From positions 11,791,001-11,855,000 of the forward strand of contig NC_091111.1 of the NCBI RefSeq assembly GCF_024713975.1: a stretch of DNA of 64,000 nt. The letters run 5' to 3'. Every line of letters begins with the position of its first letter. Position 1 is the first letter of the stretch. The notes below the pieces were generated by a model. That model was not told the origin of the DNA. It did no database searches and worked only from the letters and a program-made list of their open reading frames with translations. Origin of the DNA: Paralichthys olivaceus. Taxonomy: Eukaryota; Chordata; Actinopteri; Pleuronectiformes; Paralichthyidae. Shown here in pieces: positions 63,881 to 64,000 of the stretch. A program made the translations under genes and the position numbers.

Positions 63881-64000
63881 CCTGAGTTAAAGTCCCAGCC
63901 ATACGACATCTCTCTCACCCTTGGGGGAGAAAGCAAAGGAGGAGGTTCAGAGGGAAGCAGGGGTGGGGTTGGGGAAATAAGGGGTAGATTAGGGAGGGAG

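Overview
This window is vertebrate nuclear DNA, almost certainly from a teleost fish and probably a percomorph. The evidence is short exons with GT..AG introns, an AT-rich background, long (CA)n and (GT)n microsatellites, several fish-type dispersed repeats, and proteins whose closest recognisable relatives are vertebrate. There is no operon, CRISPR array, tRNA or rRNA gene that I can support. I assembled gene models by hand from splice sites, reading-frame continuity and remembered human homologues. All four models close into full-length open reading frames with no break.

Layout, left to right. (1) 1-9,276: noncoding DNA with microsatellites and nested mobile-element remnants. (2) 9,335-13,443 (+): an 8-coding-exon secreted fibrinogen-related, angiopoietin-like protein of 433 aa. 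(3) 16,431-30,531 (-): snx9, 19 coding exons, 614 aa, encoding the SH3-PX-BAR sorting nexin 9; its start exon lies in a GC-rich promoter near 30.5-30.9 kb. (4) 32,821-37,449 (+): a DBH-like copper monooxygenase of the MOXD family (MOXD2-like), 13 exons, 566 aa, with all copper ligands present. (5) 38,135-57,681 (+): rps6kc1, 16 coding exons, 1,114 aa, a PX-MIT-pseudokinase protein. It starts only 686 bp after the monooxygenase stop codon. (6) 57,682-64,000: noncoding DNA with a terminal-inverted-repeat element, microsatellites and high-complexity stretches that could be regulatory.

The genes do not form a pathway. Two of them (snx9 and rps6kc1) encode PX-domain phosphoinositide-binding proteins of the endocytic system. 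The other two encode secretory-pathway proteins. In mammals rps6kc1 lies next to the developmental gene prox1, so conserved noncoding elements could sit in its introns and downstream flank; I mark candidates but cannot test conservation here.

I found no convincing undescribed biological system. The most useful leads are a 21-bp upstream ORF that overlaps the rps6kc1 start codon, a 133-bp rps6kc1 intron made mostly of CA repeat, in-frame cassette-like exons in rps6kc1 and snx9, a shortened calcium-binding loop in the fibrinogen-like protein, and a SINE nested in an older repeat.
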